Positions 46,801-56,316 of a stretch of DNA of 64,000 bases are shown one piece after another. Under the pieces are notes generated by a model that made no database searches, was not told the DNA's origin, and saw only the letters and a list, made by a program, of their open reading frames with translations. Origin of the DNA: Guyanagaster necrorhizus (taxonomy: Eukaryota > Basidiomycota > Agaricomycetes > Agaricales > Physalacriaceae); contig NW_025064912.1 of NCBI RefSeq assembly GCF_019112545.1, positions 269,049 through 333,048 on the forward strand. The letters are read 5' to 3'. Both the position numbers and the translations under genes were made by a program. Within the stretch, counting starts at the first letter, position 1. Every line of letters starts with the position of its first letter.

Positions 46801-46928
46801 TCGTCGAGGAGGGTATCGGTGTCCTTCTTCTTCTTGAGGGCTCCCCGTATCCTGGCGGCTATGCCCGGCTTCTGATACGGGAAACTCCTCCGGCTGGAAG
46901 GTCGTTCTGGCGGAGGGGGGGATGTCAT
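43899..46928 (-). CDS. gypsy Gag, 1009 codons
   Basis: An uninterrupted frame of 1009 codons. The C-terminal 400 residues are a typical retrotransposon Gag: a capsid-like region around DRFLVDCEQYFEVYIGYI ... TWWILISPN, and one CCHC knuckle (CFNCGQKGHMAKDC, near residue 957). The first 580 residues are an unusual Pro, Ser and Thr-rich extension with short acidic repeats (GDSEDSGDSEDSEDGEE). Pol begins in another frame just downstream, so translation would need frameshifting or reinitiation. Gag is intact although pol is broken, so particle formation is conceivable but unproven. The true start could be internal. Confidence 0.88.
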   Translation of the reverse strand: MTSPPPPERPSSRRSFPYQKPGIAARIRGALKKKKDTDTLLDDLTVETGTITSQGSETHGPRRSPRSPRRSPTTSLQPPMALPPPLAPQGLETMLGTPVMPLGWLRESGLPPTRPGTPSTNLPSQTPAPVRPLAGWGLRTPTEETYTLTTPTLRLPSQRPGIRSDTSMSVVSQRLALPAQGGESRGTGLSEGYSQIGTSPSHLTTTTHYDSSSRPSSVEQKRSELEKSSLSMHGHKLSRSMRKPSMTDKDEPRDDEKRQKGWAPLPPHSTDSGPQGPSPLSESQAPTTTPGQGQEAQSQEAKQSGGEEDLPLPTYNTPAEQTPSRPTSTPYSMPTGSGYLTTPTSPTSPSDDSWEVGSPTSSSFQSSTETSASIARNWRERERQEEQGTMESHLYQSAPSPKEKQDPVTPGGSPATLRLKPLTSDQLAASLLEGDSEDSGDSEDSEDGEEGPFNPQHFMTYAGQRPDEEALREEIERSRQGEYKELYEQGMLFLWGDARWLATSLGLEYRYADSMEKKRILQYAATEYAWKEYGRRHPEDPLGPMPPFQPQTNIQPLPRTPPVVPKRAIYTAPSIRARTDDSPSIRSTASRLVRTRTRPAWHLAETQNPWVGKGSRLLGGQPPPDQAESSGKEPIRDDPEAVRLGFTVRDGVIVRVEAPKESPVADDQSLHSFPGPPREWKQPPFDEWPNPMGALPHNAQVLQCHPDLLRKPRPFKGASDDIDRFLVDCEQYFEVYIGYIGTDMNKVAFATSYLEDKAKTWWILISPNFRSATREHYRYPSWPVFKRMLNDKFIDPAVQEVHKQKIKEYKMGDKAATDYFDELERLAKLAGIREDTANDGRMVEALKRGVPSSYLTMISAMGVKMLMPVGYDEWKERIVEMYKERQRQKAEATTLQEYSKKPAPPTPNKSGQTAGKSPGPSSATTSTYSAQKTGTGTTYTGTGKPMDIDRLKKEGKCFNCGQKGHMAKDCPKKKRTREDIRAQIAELQKEEEDLGKETKIEEVKDGASQ

Positions 46929-47145
46929 GGAAAGGGAGATCCGGGGTTACGTTTTGGAGGATATGCTGAATTTGTTGAAATGCTTGGTAGTGCCTGACAA
47001 TCCAAGCGGTAATTGATTGTCGCCCTCGGCAACAAGTGATGATGGCAAGAAGGCTGAGTAGCGTTCCAATGATGGAAGCTATAAGGTCAAAGAAGTCGTG
47101 ATTGAGGTCGCAGGTTGTAACTGGAGTCATTCGGTTTCTCAGCAC
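46357..47145 (-). CDS. extra 5' ORF of the gypsy element with a membrane segment, 262 codons
   Basis: It starts 28 bases after the primer-binding site, upstream of and overlapping gag by about 570 bp in a different frame. Residues about 18-43 form a hydrophobic segment (FFDLIASIIGTLLSLLAIITCC), and the rest is hydrophilic and Pro, Ser and Arg-rich. No family is recognised. It may be a genuine extra gene, the real N-terminus of Gag reached by frameshift, or an accident of GC-rich overlapping frames. The membrane segment lies in the non-overlapping part, which favours real coding. Confidence 0.5.
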   Translation of the reverse strand: MLRNRMTPVTTCDLNHDFFDLIASIIGTLLSLLAIITCCRGRQSITAWIVRHYQAFQQIQHILQNVTPDLPFHDIPPSARTTFQPEEFPVSEAGHSRQDTGSPQEEEGHRYPPRRPDSRNRDHNLTGFRNPWTTTVPQVTQEIPHDLPPAPDGPSTASRTPGIGDHARDSRDASRVASRIRTTPHSPRDSLYEPTEPNSGSSASISRLGVENPHGRNIHPDYANVEIAITAAGDPIRHLHVGSEPEIGTASARGRIARDRII

Positions 47146-47172
47146 AATTGGGCTTGAGAAAGGGAAGGAGGA

Positions 47173-47185
47173 AGCCTCGAGCTAA
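47173..47185 (-). other. primer-binding site, self-priming (Tf1-like) type
   Basis: One base after the 5' LTR the sense strand reads TTAGCTCGAGGCT. It does not begin with TGG as tRNA-3'-end sites do. Its 13-base complement AGCCTCGAGCTAA occurs in the LTR (47350-47338), at the place where transcription is expected to start. This is the arrangement of the Tf1/sushi group, in which the 5' end of the transcript folds back as primer. Confidence 0.7.
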
Positions 47186-47186
47186 T

Positions 47187-47605
47187 TGTTAGGCCCAAGC
47201 GTCACGTGCAGTTAATCACGTGATAAACGATTGCACCTCGCACTTCGGGTGATCAATCGAGTCCACGAGTCTGACTACCTGCGGTGTGTCACAAGGCTGT
47301 AGGAAGCAGCTCGAGAGTAGAATGGTATGAATAAACTTTAGCTCGAGGCTGGGGTGTACCAGCGAGAGCTACCGGTCTTAAATACTGTACAGGTAATGCT
47401 AATAATACAACTACTTATTGTGTCGGTCTGTGTCCATGGTGCCCGTTGTCCTTGGGCATCGTTGTTGTACATAAAAGGGTCATTGTGTGTTAGCGAGCAT
47501 TCCGGTATCTAGGCGGTTCGGTTGTGCTTACTAAGCCCTTCTCACGGTTTCGTGCTAAGCGTAAATAGGAGTAAAAAGGAAAGAAAAAAGGGGAAAATCG
47601 TAACA
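47187..47605 (-). repeat. 5' LTR of the gypsy element
   Basis: 419 bp, one base longer than the 3' LTR. It contains the promoter and the predicted transcript start, and is followed by the target duplication ACTAC at 47606-47610. Confidence 0.95.
47378..47384 (-). promoter_or_regulatory. LTR TATA box of the gypsy element
   Basis: Sense TATTTAA lies 28-34 bases upstream of the A at 47350, where the transcript would start if its first 13 bases are the self-primer. The same box is present in the other LTR (39750-39756). Confidence 0.6.
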
Positions 47606-48604
47606 ACTACTACATAAACCCAATGCTGAATGCTTGAGAGTGAAGCTGAATTACAAATGGCATCATGAATGCGCAACAGTTTGATAAACCAGCGAAGATC
47701 TTACTTGTTATGTGAACCATGGCAGTGTTACTCCCGGTCATCAACTTGATAGCCATGTCCCTCCATTTCGACGATTTGTCTCCGGGCCACTCTGTAACGC
47801 AGGTAGCTTCCTGGTCATACGAGTCGGTTGCCGCCCATTCTGGGATCTTCAAGAAATCACCATTGTCGAACTCATACATGGCGAGATACTTGAAGGTGGA
47901 CTTTCCGACAGCTTCTCCACGGCCCATCGCGATCCATGACAGCTGAATTCGAGTGGCCCAAGACAATACCAGAATGGCGCAACAGATATTCGCGACCGAC
48001 GGGCAGTCGACCATATAACCTCTGGAAACCTGAGCCACTTCAGAATTTCTTTCAAGAGCTTCTTCCACCGAACGACGAACCTCACCGACATGATGGTTTC
48101 ACCTTTTTGACTCGTTATCAATGTGAGCCCGGCATTGTGATTTATGAACCGAATCTTTCCCACCTCATACGCTCGATTTTGTTCGCTCGTTTTTCCCATC
48201 GCTCATGACCATTTCAGAATAATATCCATTGTCCGGCATGCACCATTCATAATCAAGATGTTCTCATTCGTCTATTCAGTATCGACGGCGACGTCACAGC
48301 GGACGAACACTATGAAGCCATCCGAAGACTCTTATATCGGTAATGGCAACAATTCGGGACACCTACAACTACGCCGAACGTGTGTCCGTAGCGTCGGAAC
48401 AGTCACTCAACCTATCAAGTCCGTTCGCCTCAGACGACACGACAAATCAAGGGAAAGAATGCGGGATGTCGACTGCAGCCTGGGATTAGATAACAGTTCG
48501 ATTAGGGAAGTCGAATGAAAATACCCACAAAAGGTCTCTGATCAGAACGATCCGGCGTGCGGAGGTCGTACCATGCGGTGTAATAACGATGATGATCAAG
48601 AGAG
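47606..48604. other. flank of the gypsy insertion, possible gene relic
   Basis: A minus-strand frame at 47610-48068 contains KYLAMYEFDNGDFLKIPEW followed by CVTEWPGD, which looks protein-like but matches no family I can name. No start, splice pattern or second exon could be established. Confidence 0.3.
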
Positions 48605-48700
48605 ATCTAAATCTCAGAATCTTGGACCAACAGACACCTATAAACATCGGATCCGCGATCAGCTGTGCGCACGGCACAGGTCTAAAATTGCCTCCCGGCC
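48605..48700 (+). repeat. diverged fragment of the A/B repeat (copy D)
   Basis: AATCTTGGACCAACA, then CCGCGATC, then AGGTCTAAAAATTG-like blocks occur in the same order and spacing as at about 29965-30060 in copy A and 55215-55300 in copy B, with many substitutions. It is too short to define ends. Confidence 0.5.
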
Positions 48701-50740
48701 CCATGCGCCTGATTGTCGGAACTTAACAATAAGCCGAACTTGGGAAATCGTCCAGGGTCCATGCTCGTCCAAAGCTGACCCATGCTACGGCTATCTCGTG
48801 CGGCGACCTACGAGATTCGGATATTCGTCGCGTTGAGCATGATTCATCCAAGAGCGTACGTTAACGAACCCAGGTTCTATGAGCCAAAATGAAACCGCTG
48901 GAGCTAGTCATAAGCCAGCAAAGGAGGGTCCGTCACAGGAGAGGAGACAGCCGACAAGGCCGCACGTTCTGCGATCCTGGTCTAACGTGGATCGGCGCCA
49001 GGAGAATGCGGAAATACATTGTTGAATTGGCTTCAGTAGGTCGTTCGTTCTCCGTATTGTTGGGCTCCATTGCTGACGTTTTTGTAGACTGTCGACTGTG
49101 GAAGCTTGAAGGCATAGGTCATAGATGGAGACCACGAAAGAGGAACAGCTCATCTGTCGTCTGCTCCATCATTCAATGGTGGGACAGTTCCCTCGGCGTC
49201 GGGCTTCTTCGTTACTCGATGTTCAATATGGAAATTCTGACGGATTGTTTTCCTTGGCCCAAAGAAATCGAGACGGCCGGGGACCGGAAAAGAAAATAAG
49301 ACCTCCATTCCGTGCTGAAAAATCGATGAAATTTCTTGGACCGCATCGTGATACCATTCTGCAGGTCGAGCACGGCCCTACCTGCTCTCTTGGTCAGAGA
49401 TACGAAAGAAAGGCGGTCCATCGCTGTTAGAGAAGGGCTCACCATCAGCTGCTCCATTGCCTTGATACCATCTCTCCCCACCACCCCTCCCCCCCCTCCC
49501 CCCACATATTCCGCTGCCGTGCTCGACGCCATTCCATCCCGTCTTTTTACCAAGGTGTCCTCTCTGGACATTAGTCCGTGACAGCAGGTCCGGCTGAAAT
49601 ACAGTTCTCCAAATCTCGGGGGCCTTGAAGCCTCTGGCTGACCTCCATTTCGTGGGTGCTCTGAACGTCGAGACTACAAGCCCGCCGGTGAAATGCAAGT
49701 AAAATAGGGCTAAATCCTTGATGCGAACTCCTGAGCTTCGTAGCATTATCGTCGTATTTGAGGACCGAGTCGTCTTGTACGGCGCATCGGCTACGCCATG
49801 TCGATTATATTGATTACACACGGAGTCGGCAGCGAGCTCACCTGAACACGGTTCTCAGGCATTGCCTCTGCCGGTGAGAAAAAGAGGTATTGCAGTCATC
49901 GTCGTCGTGGAAGGAAAAGAGTGTTAAGCACAGCGTCGAGCCCAGCCCAATATGGAAGCTACCTTTCTCCCATTTCCTTCCTTTCACGACGACAGCGCCT
50001 CAACTGGAGACTCAGCCTACAGACGACGAGTAACACGATCCAGTAAAGAGCAATTATCTGGATCCTGGGACTCTTTCTCGCGGAATACTCGACAGGGCTG
50101 CAGACATGCTCATATTTCGTACAAAAGGACCATCGCTTTACAGTTACTGTTCGGCAGACTGGACAGGATAGAGACATACTTGGAAAGCTCAGTGTCACGG
50201 TGGATGATTCGTTAGCCGATATCGAGGAGACAGTTGACCCGAATCCGAAAGATAAATGGTCACCCCAAATTCTTCCATTCGCTCTCACTGATAGCGCGAA
50301 TGTTTTCCTCATGCCTTCGTAGAGTTTGACAGGGATTACAGCGCTGGGGAAATCCCGACTCGATTACTAGGTATCAGCTCTACGTAAGTTTGTTTTTGGA
50401 TCTCGTTCATGTAAAATCTGATCTTGCATTTTGCCAGGACTGCATGTATCTCTTCTGATAGTCAACATGGCATTCCTCAATGTATTGACCCCCAATATAT
50501 CGCTACCTACATTCAGCTACGACGAAGATTCTGAATCCACTCTTTCTTCATCGTCAGAAGAAGCCAAGGACCCCAACTGGATCTCGACAGGCGATATGTT
50601 CTCCTGTCTAAGAGAACAAGAGCCCAGATTCCTCGTTAAAACCCACCATGATAGAGGAGATTGGTGCTGTAATGGCCTTGCCTAGCTGCGTCAGTTGCTG
50701 ACAATACGTTATTCCTTCTGACCGATGCCTTGAACTTTAG
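48701..50740. other. intergenic, nothing firmly recognised
   Basis: Short frames, and a pyrimidine tract (49475-49503) that is nearly pure C and T. A frame at 50470-50685 starts MAFLNVLTPNISLPTFSYDE but has no recognised motif. Confidence 0.45.
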
Positions 50741-52800
50741 CTCTTTACGTATTGAAACGGCTCTGCTATTCGTTATTCAATGCCGAATGCTCTCGAGACT
50801 AGAAGAGAGTGTACATCTGCGCTTCAGTTCGACATCTTATGGATCATGCCCCCCCCTTCTTGACGTTTATATGAAATGGACAAAGTTGGTCGATTTGGTC
50901 CTGATGGTGGATGAACTGCTCAACGGTGCAAAGCTGTTGTGGGTTGGACTGAAATGTCTGGGTAAGATTATCTTCCACTGTCATGGTCTAAATCTCAGTT
51001 CTAGATTCCCTGGAAGTTGGTCGCTGAACATGGAATCAGGCGGCGCGTACAATTCTGGCACCCCTGATGCCCTAATGGCATTTTGTCGACACCTGCAATT
51101 AGAGCTTGAGAAGCATAACATCTCTGTCGAGATAGAGACCTCGGCTTATAGTGAGTTCCGTTCGTTTGAGTTGATTCTGACAGCGTTTGTATGTAGAGCT
51201 TTGACCCGAGAATCCATCTCCCATAGAGTTCCGGGATGCCAGGGATGCCATCGAGTTCCTTCTATCGGCCGGTGCAGACGCAGAGAATAGCGTTCTGAGG
51301 ACTCCTCGGGCATAACTACAAGCTCGCTTGCCTGAGGAAGCATGAACCGCTATCAGAGATTACCCATTAGTAGCAAAGACCACGCAAGATCGTAATCGAA
51401 ATGTGCGATTTCAGGGAATCAAGAATCAGCGACGGATCCGACAGGTCCAAGGAACGATCGGCCGTGATAAGGACGCCGATAATACTACAGAGAACAAGGC
51501 CAAGACACATACTCTGGTGTCCCATACGAAAGGGAGTAATCAAAAAAGCTCGTATGGCTATCGTAGGGGCCCAATTGAAAGCAATTTATCCCATTGTTAC
51601 CAGGGTTGAAGAGAAGTCAGCATTCGTTCGGATATCTAGATATCGAAACTAGTACCTTCCCTTCCAAGGCAAGATGTAAATCGTATCTATCGCTATACTT
51701 TTTAAGGAATCAGTTGCACAGTGAGTATACCATTGGAGAGCACACATTCGGTGTGTGTAACAGGGACGACGATGTGGAGGGATGACCACAACTGCGTCCT
51801 CACGTAGGTCAGGAGCAGCGACGACTGCTTCTATGGCATGACTGCGTTATGGTCCTCAGGGAGAGAATAAACGAAGATTTCTTGTAGCGTCTCCGTGTGG
51901 AGAGCGAGCGGAACGGCGAGACGAGAGCCTTGTGGGAAAATAGAAAGCCTTCTTTTTTGGTGCGAGAAGACAAGACCACTTGACGTTGAGCTTGGAGGCG
52001 TTCCAATTGTATATCCACATCCTGGAATTCTGTGTCGATATTAGAGATTTTGGAATCGAAAAAATGAACTGTAACAGTTCGTTGTTGTCCGCATTAGTGG
52101 GGTAGTGGTAACCTGGCCCGCCGGGGGTTCGATTCCCCTTCAATGCGCTTCTCGCGGATGATAATTTTTATTGTAGATTATCTCGGTTCTTCCTAACGTC
52201 TATGTTTACTTTACTACTGAATAGTCTTTTACCGGTTAGCTGTGCAGATTTTGCACCCTAACCGATACATTACTGGTGTAACTAAATTTGCCCACAACCT
52301 GACTTCAAGTTTGTCCGCATTACGCCTATATTGAATCATTTGGATCCGTGGGAAACATCATGTTGGGCGGCAGCTTCGCTACTTTTTCCGTGGACTATGC
52401 CTCATATCCCCTTGGGTGTACATGCAGAATAGCTCCTCTGAGTGTGACTGGGCTCTCATGAAGGCTCGATACAAATACGACGTGGTCTCTGCCAAGACTA
52501 GTCATCTCGCTGCCGGAATGGTCGTCAAGGAAATCCCGCGATTCCGAGATCACGTTCTTGGACCTCCTGGAAAGGACTTGTTGGAAGGATCTTTATTACA
52601 TGCGGCGAGCTGGAGTGTATTGTGCAGGGGATCAAGACGCTGCATGAGAAACATTCAGTACCAAGTTCATAGGAACGTCGAGTTCTTTGAGCAGGAGGTG
52701 CGCCTGCGTAGTGAACCCATTGTGGATTTTTCTTTGGGAGACGAATCAGGGGAAAGAGAGCGTCGAGTGGTTTGTGCCAAAAAATATAACGGCTAGTACG
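50741..52800 (+). pseudogene. alpha/beta hydrolase pseudogene, split by about 1 kb
   Basis: The N-terminal half (50741-51300) parallels the two intact hydrolases: LYVLKRLCYSLFNAE, a TAG at 50800-50802 in place of a Trp codon, YMKWTKLVDLV, FHCHG, an intron, GGAYNSG, and LAxHLQLELEK-like RHLQLELEKHN. After a TGA and a degenerate GDSSG-like motif homology stops near 51310. It resumes at about 52390 (FRGLCLISPWV), then RYKYDVVSAKT and NVEFFEQEVRL to about 52800, with frameshifts. The 1-kb interruption holds a tRNA-like sequence and no hydrolase sequence, so it is an insertion or a rearrangement. The gene is dead. Confidence 0.8.
52091..52147 (+). other. tRNA-Gly-like sequence lacking an anticodon arm
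   Basis: The 5' end GCATTAGTGGGGTAGTGGTA is a glycine-tRNA-like acceptor and D arm with an A box, and GGTTCGATTCC (52126-52136) is a perfect B box within a T arm. AATGC closes the acceptor stem with one mismatch. Only about 11 bases separate the D arm from the T arm, so the anticodon stem-loop is essentially deleted. TTTTT at 52165-52169 could terminate RNA polymerase III. It is a tRNA pseudogene or a short tRNA-derived element, not a working tRNA. Confidence 0.6.
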
Positions 52801-53484
52801 GGTCTCGGTTGAGAGAAACGTTACCCCAGCTGAATGCGCCGGTGCTCGTCGTAATGGCCGAAGGAAAAAGAAATCTACAACCTTCACCCGCCATTAGCTG
52901 GGCTCGTGTCGATATCGTCAAGATGGTCCATCCTTTCGGCGACGTGAGAAGCAGCACTTTCATGAAGCGAGATGTGTCGGTCCTATGATGAGAGACAAAG
53001 TCTTTATCTATGTTCTAAATACACTCGAGCAACCGGGTAAAGGAAGGGATTCATATGTGCATACGCCTAGCATGATAGCAAGCCAAGAAAGGCAACGACA
53101 ATGACGACAAGGGTATCACGACAAGAGCAGGATAGATAGACGATTGCAAAAAGAAAACGATGGTCATGACGATAGAAGGGGAGTTTCTCCCATTATTGGC
53201 CTACTTCAGTGCGGCGCGATGTTCTGGGGGATGCTGGAAGGAGGGTGAGGCAAGTGATCATAGCGGCTGGCGTTATGTGCAATGGTGGTAGGCAGCACAT
53301 TCTCAGGAATTGATAGGTGCTGGGGGCCCGGGTGGTAGGTCTACCTCCTTTTATCCTGGTCTTTTCGACCACCTCCCTCCGAGGTACTGCTGATGGCAAA
53401 GATTCGACCGCTCTTCGTGCTGTTTCTGAGACGATGAGGATAGGGAATAATAGGTCAGTGTCGGGGTCAAGTCGTAGCGGGTAC
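52801..53484. other. intergenic, nothing recognised
   Basis: No coding or repeat signal was noticed beyond short frames. Confidence 0.45.
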
Positions 53485-53640
53485 GCTTGGGTCGAATCCG
53501 CAACAAGTTCGCGCCATCAGGAAGTTCATCTACCACTGGAATCATATTAACTGACTTAATCCATTTCACATACGCGTTGATAGAGTACGGCGTCTTGAAG
53601 TCATGATCGACTACATATCTTGGAGTACATGAGTCCTGGT
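53485..53640 (-). pseudogene. alpha/beta hydrolase exon-2 fragment
   Basis: The minus strand reads VVDHDFKTPYSINAYVKWIK, then NMIPVVDELPDGANLL, matching exon 2 of the 28148-29366 gene almost residue for residue. Nothing of the other exons is present. Its end lies beside the kinase fragment that follows on the plus strand. Confidence 0.85.
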
Positions 53641-53687
53641 GCGTCTTTTTGTTCATATATGCGCCCATCCTGACTAACTTTTACCAG

Positions 53688-54547
53688 AATGTATAGGGAA
53701 AGTGTTTGGTTACACGCCCGACAGAAGATACTCTACTCGGACAAATGATATTCGGTCTCTCGGTATCGTTCTCACAACGATGGTCACTAGGTGTGGTGGT
53801 GACGACAGACTATTCCTCTAATTCATATCTTCAGGACGGAGATCACCTAAGACGCTTCTTGCTAGGTATATCTGCAGGCGCCTGACCATCCTCAAGAAGA
53901 TCTTCCGTCTGGAACCTCGCAGTCGTATTTCCTTGGCTGATCTTCAACGTGAAATTGCCGAACTCGAGACATTCTTCGCCGATGAACCTCCTTCCGATCG
54001 CTCGATCTCATCGCTAGGCTCCATCCTGCCGAGCGAGATTGGTGCAATGCGTATCGATGACACTGATGTTCTTCTAGTCGCCCGCAGTACAATAGAAGCA
54101 GGTGTCACGGGTGACGACTCTCTTGCGCTCGATCTTCGGGCAATCCATCTTGTCGGTGTCGACAGGCGTCTCAGCGCTCCAGCCGTCATGAACTCTCAAT
54201 TCGTAGGCGATGACAGTGGCATAATGTCCGTACTGCCATCATTGCAAGCTATCCATTCCGTGATGTTTTCCAGATCGATTGCTTCGTCGGTGGACAGTGA
54301 TGGACCTATAGCACCAGAGACTCACCCAGTTCATGTCGATGTCAGTGAGGTGCCGCACATGGAGGAAGGCGAAGGTATTGGCGAAGTGGACATAGCATTG
54401 GTGGTCAAGGATGACGAGAATGATATTCAACCGACTGATTTCGCTGACGGCGCTGGTTCGCAGAACAAACGGGGGTTCTTCCGGCGGTTTGTTCAGAAAT
54501 TGGTTGCGTCTTGGGATACGTTGTCGAGGATTTTTGCTTTGGTTTGA
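53688..54547 (+). pseudogene. protein kinase C-lobe fragment with acidic tail
   Basis: Two exons (53688-53790 and 53866-54547) join in phase. The first reads ECIGK-like start, GYTPDRRYSTRTNDI, then SLGIVLTTMVT, and the second RLTILKKIFRLEPRSRISL then LQREIAELETFF, which are kinase subdomains VIII-IX and XI in the style of fungal Ran1-like Ser/Thr kinases. The tryptophan expected in the DxWSLG motif is Arg, and the segment between subdomains IX and XI is missing. The catalytic N-lobe is absent: the exon begins at a splice acceptor whose upstream sequence is a hydrolase fragment. The 170-residue tail is open, acidic and without recognised domain. It cannot be an active kinase as it stands. Confidence 0.6.
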
Positions 54548-55005
54548 GTTATATGCAGCGTCCTATGCCGTGCAATCGTACAGAATCTCCTTAATACGAA
54601 GGAGATGACACTGACAGACGAAACACTTGGTCAACGGAAGCGGCCACCAAATATTCTGTATTTTCAACTATACTAGCTTTCACTCATTGCAAACCGGAGC
54701 CCTATTTCTTGCCCTCTACACCGAAGTTGCCGCAGTCCTCTTTGCCAGGCAGGTTTTGGAAGCAGTGGCAGTGGCAGTAGTGGAAGTGGGGGTGGCAGTG
54801 GGAGCAGCAATAGTGCTGGTAGTAGGTGCTACCGAACCCGGGCTGCAAATAATGACCTCAGTTTAATTTTAATATCCCATGCGAGGAAATCACCGCATAC
54901 AGGCACTAAGAGTAATAAGCATTCAGGACAGTGCACATCGATCCGGCCACACAAGTCGTCGCACCAGCTGCCGTAAATCTCAGCGGAAAGATGTCCAAGT
55001 GGATG
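54548..55005. other. low-complexity tract
   Basis: 54755-54835 is a degenerate repeat of GGCAGTGGCAGT-like units. On the minus strand it would encode a Thr, Ala, Pro and Ser-rich run. No gene could be assembled around it. Confidence 0.45.
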
Positions 55006-56316
55006 AGAGTGAAACAAAATTTTATCGGACCTTCATTCACTAGGCCACGGATACGAACCAAGAGAACATGCCTATCCACAAGAGAGAAATTCTTGAGCGA
55101 TGGGAAGGCGAATATAGAGCAAGAATGTGTAAGCTTGATCGAAACAAAACAGCTCAGACAAGAGAAATAAACAGACGACGGAGATACTTACTAATGGCCC
55201 AGATCAAGGCAAATCTGAATCTTGGACCAACAACCGCCTACAATCTCAATATCCTCGGAGCCGCGATCCTTGAACCTGAAGCGTTGCGCACGTATTGCGT
55301 CGTGACGATCCATGCGTCTGGTCGCCGGATCCTTGATAAACAGTCAGCAAACCGTGCCCGGGAAAATTTGATTCCATACCTCCACGAGCATGCCCACGGC
55401 CACTAGCCAAGATACAATCATTGTCGTAACCACCGGCCAACCACCTACATCCAATCTTCAGATGTCTACCCCTGAGCCCAATCCACCCGATGAACGGCCG
55501 TGGATTGAACAGCGTCCTGCTATTCCCGTACCAAAGAGCCCACTTCCAACGTTAGCGGATCTACTGGTAGTTAACAGAAAGAGGGAAGGGATTGGTGCGA
55601 GGACGAAGGGAGCAAGGTGATGACGAAAAATGCAGCCGATGATGAAACTTTGCCGAACGTGCGTTTTTTGTTTTGAAGATTTCGTTGAGTAACTCCGTGG
55701 TCAGTTTGGCAACCAGGTGGAATCATACAACCTAGCCGCAGTGTTGGATCGGAAGAAGTTGTAGATAAACGAGCAATACTCACCGGTAGCATCATCGACA
55801 CGACCAAGTCAGTGTCCCCGGGCGACTGGTATACATCATGACACGCCTTCGCAAGTTTCCGGCGATCATCCTCGCCAACAAACCGGTTAATGAAGTAGGG
55901 AACAATTCGTCTGTCCTGCCAAATATCCAAATATGAAAAACAAACACTACCGCAAAAACGAAACCACTATACCCATTACTGCTTCAACTTCCTGATCTCT
56001 TATTGCTGGTAGGTTGACCGGCATCGGTCACCATGCCTTCAGTCTGCTCTTCACAAATATCCCAGTATTGCATTTGAGGGAGTACGTGGATGCCTAGAGC
56101 TTCATCTGCTGATAGAGAGCGCTTGGTCTTGTCATCGTTGAGGGCGCGATCCTGGTTGTATTTAGGACCACGAACGAGCATGAAAGGAAGACTCTCACCG
56201 GTATACACCATTCCTTCGGAGCATGGAGCGAGAGCATCCGACAGAGCTGCGATAGTCTTCAATGTGCGCCTCATAGACACGTAGCCGGATCATTCCAAGT
56301 CCAGTCCACATGATTG
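55006..56316. repeat. dispersed repeat, copy B
   Basis: Same orientation as copy A and similar along its length, with scattered substitutions and small indels. Copy B keeps the small minus-strand gene open. Homology to A ends at about 56316, and the spermidine synthase relic begins at the same place. Confidence 0.8.
55561..56024 (-). CDS. hypothetical small protein of repeat B, 102 aa, three exons
   Basis: Exons 56024-55980, 55915-55784 and 55692-55561 (minus) join in phase. The first two introns have clean GTAATG and GTGAGT donors. The protein starts MPVNLPAIRDQEVEA and continues RRIVPYFINRFVGEDD and CHDVYQSPGDTDLVVSMMLP. No known domain. In copies A and C the second exon has an extra base and the third a stop, so B is the only open version. 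The acceptor of exon 3 is the least certain choice. It could be a real gene or the tail of a larger broken one. Confidence 0.35.

Larger units (their letters stand above)
39559..47605 (-). mobile_element. Ty3/gypsy chromodomain LTR retrotransposon
   Basis: An 8047-bp element on the minus strand with near-identical 418/419-bp LTRs, flanked by ACTAC on both sides (39554-39558 and 47606-47610). The internal order is ORF, Gag, protease, reverse transcriptase, RNase H, integrase, chromodomain, which places it among chromoviruses. The LTRs differ by one base in a purine run, so insertion is recent. Even so, pol has three TGA stops and one frameshift, so this copy is not autonomous. Confidence 0.95.

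Noticed and set aside
49475..49503. Pyrimidine tract as a regulatory or triplex element
   Set aside because: Simple-sequence run with no neighbouring gene structure to support a function.
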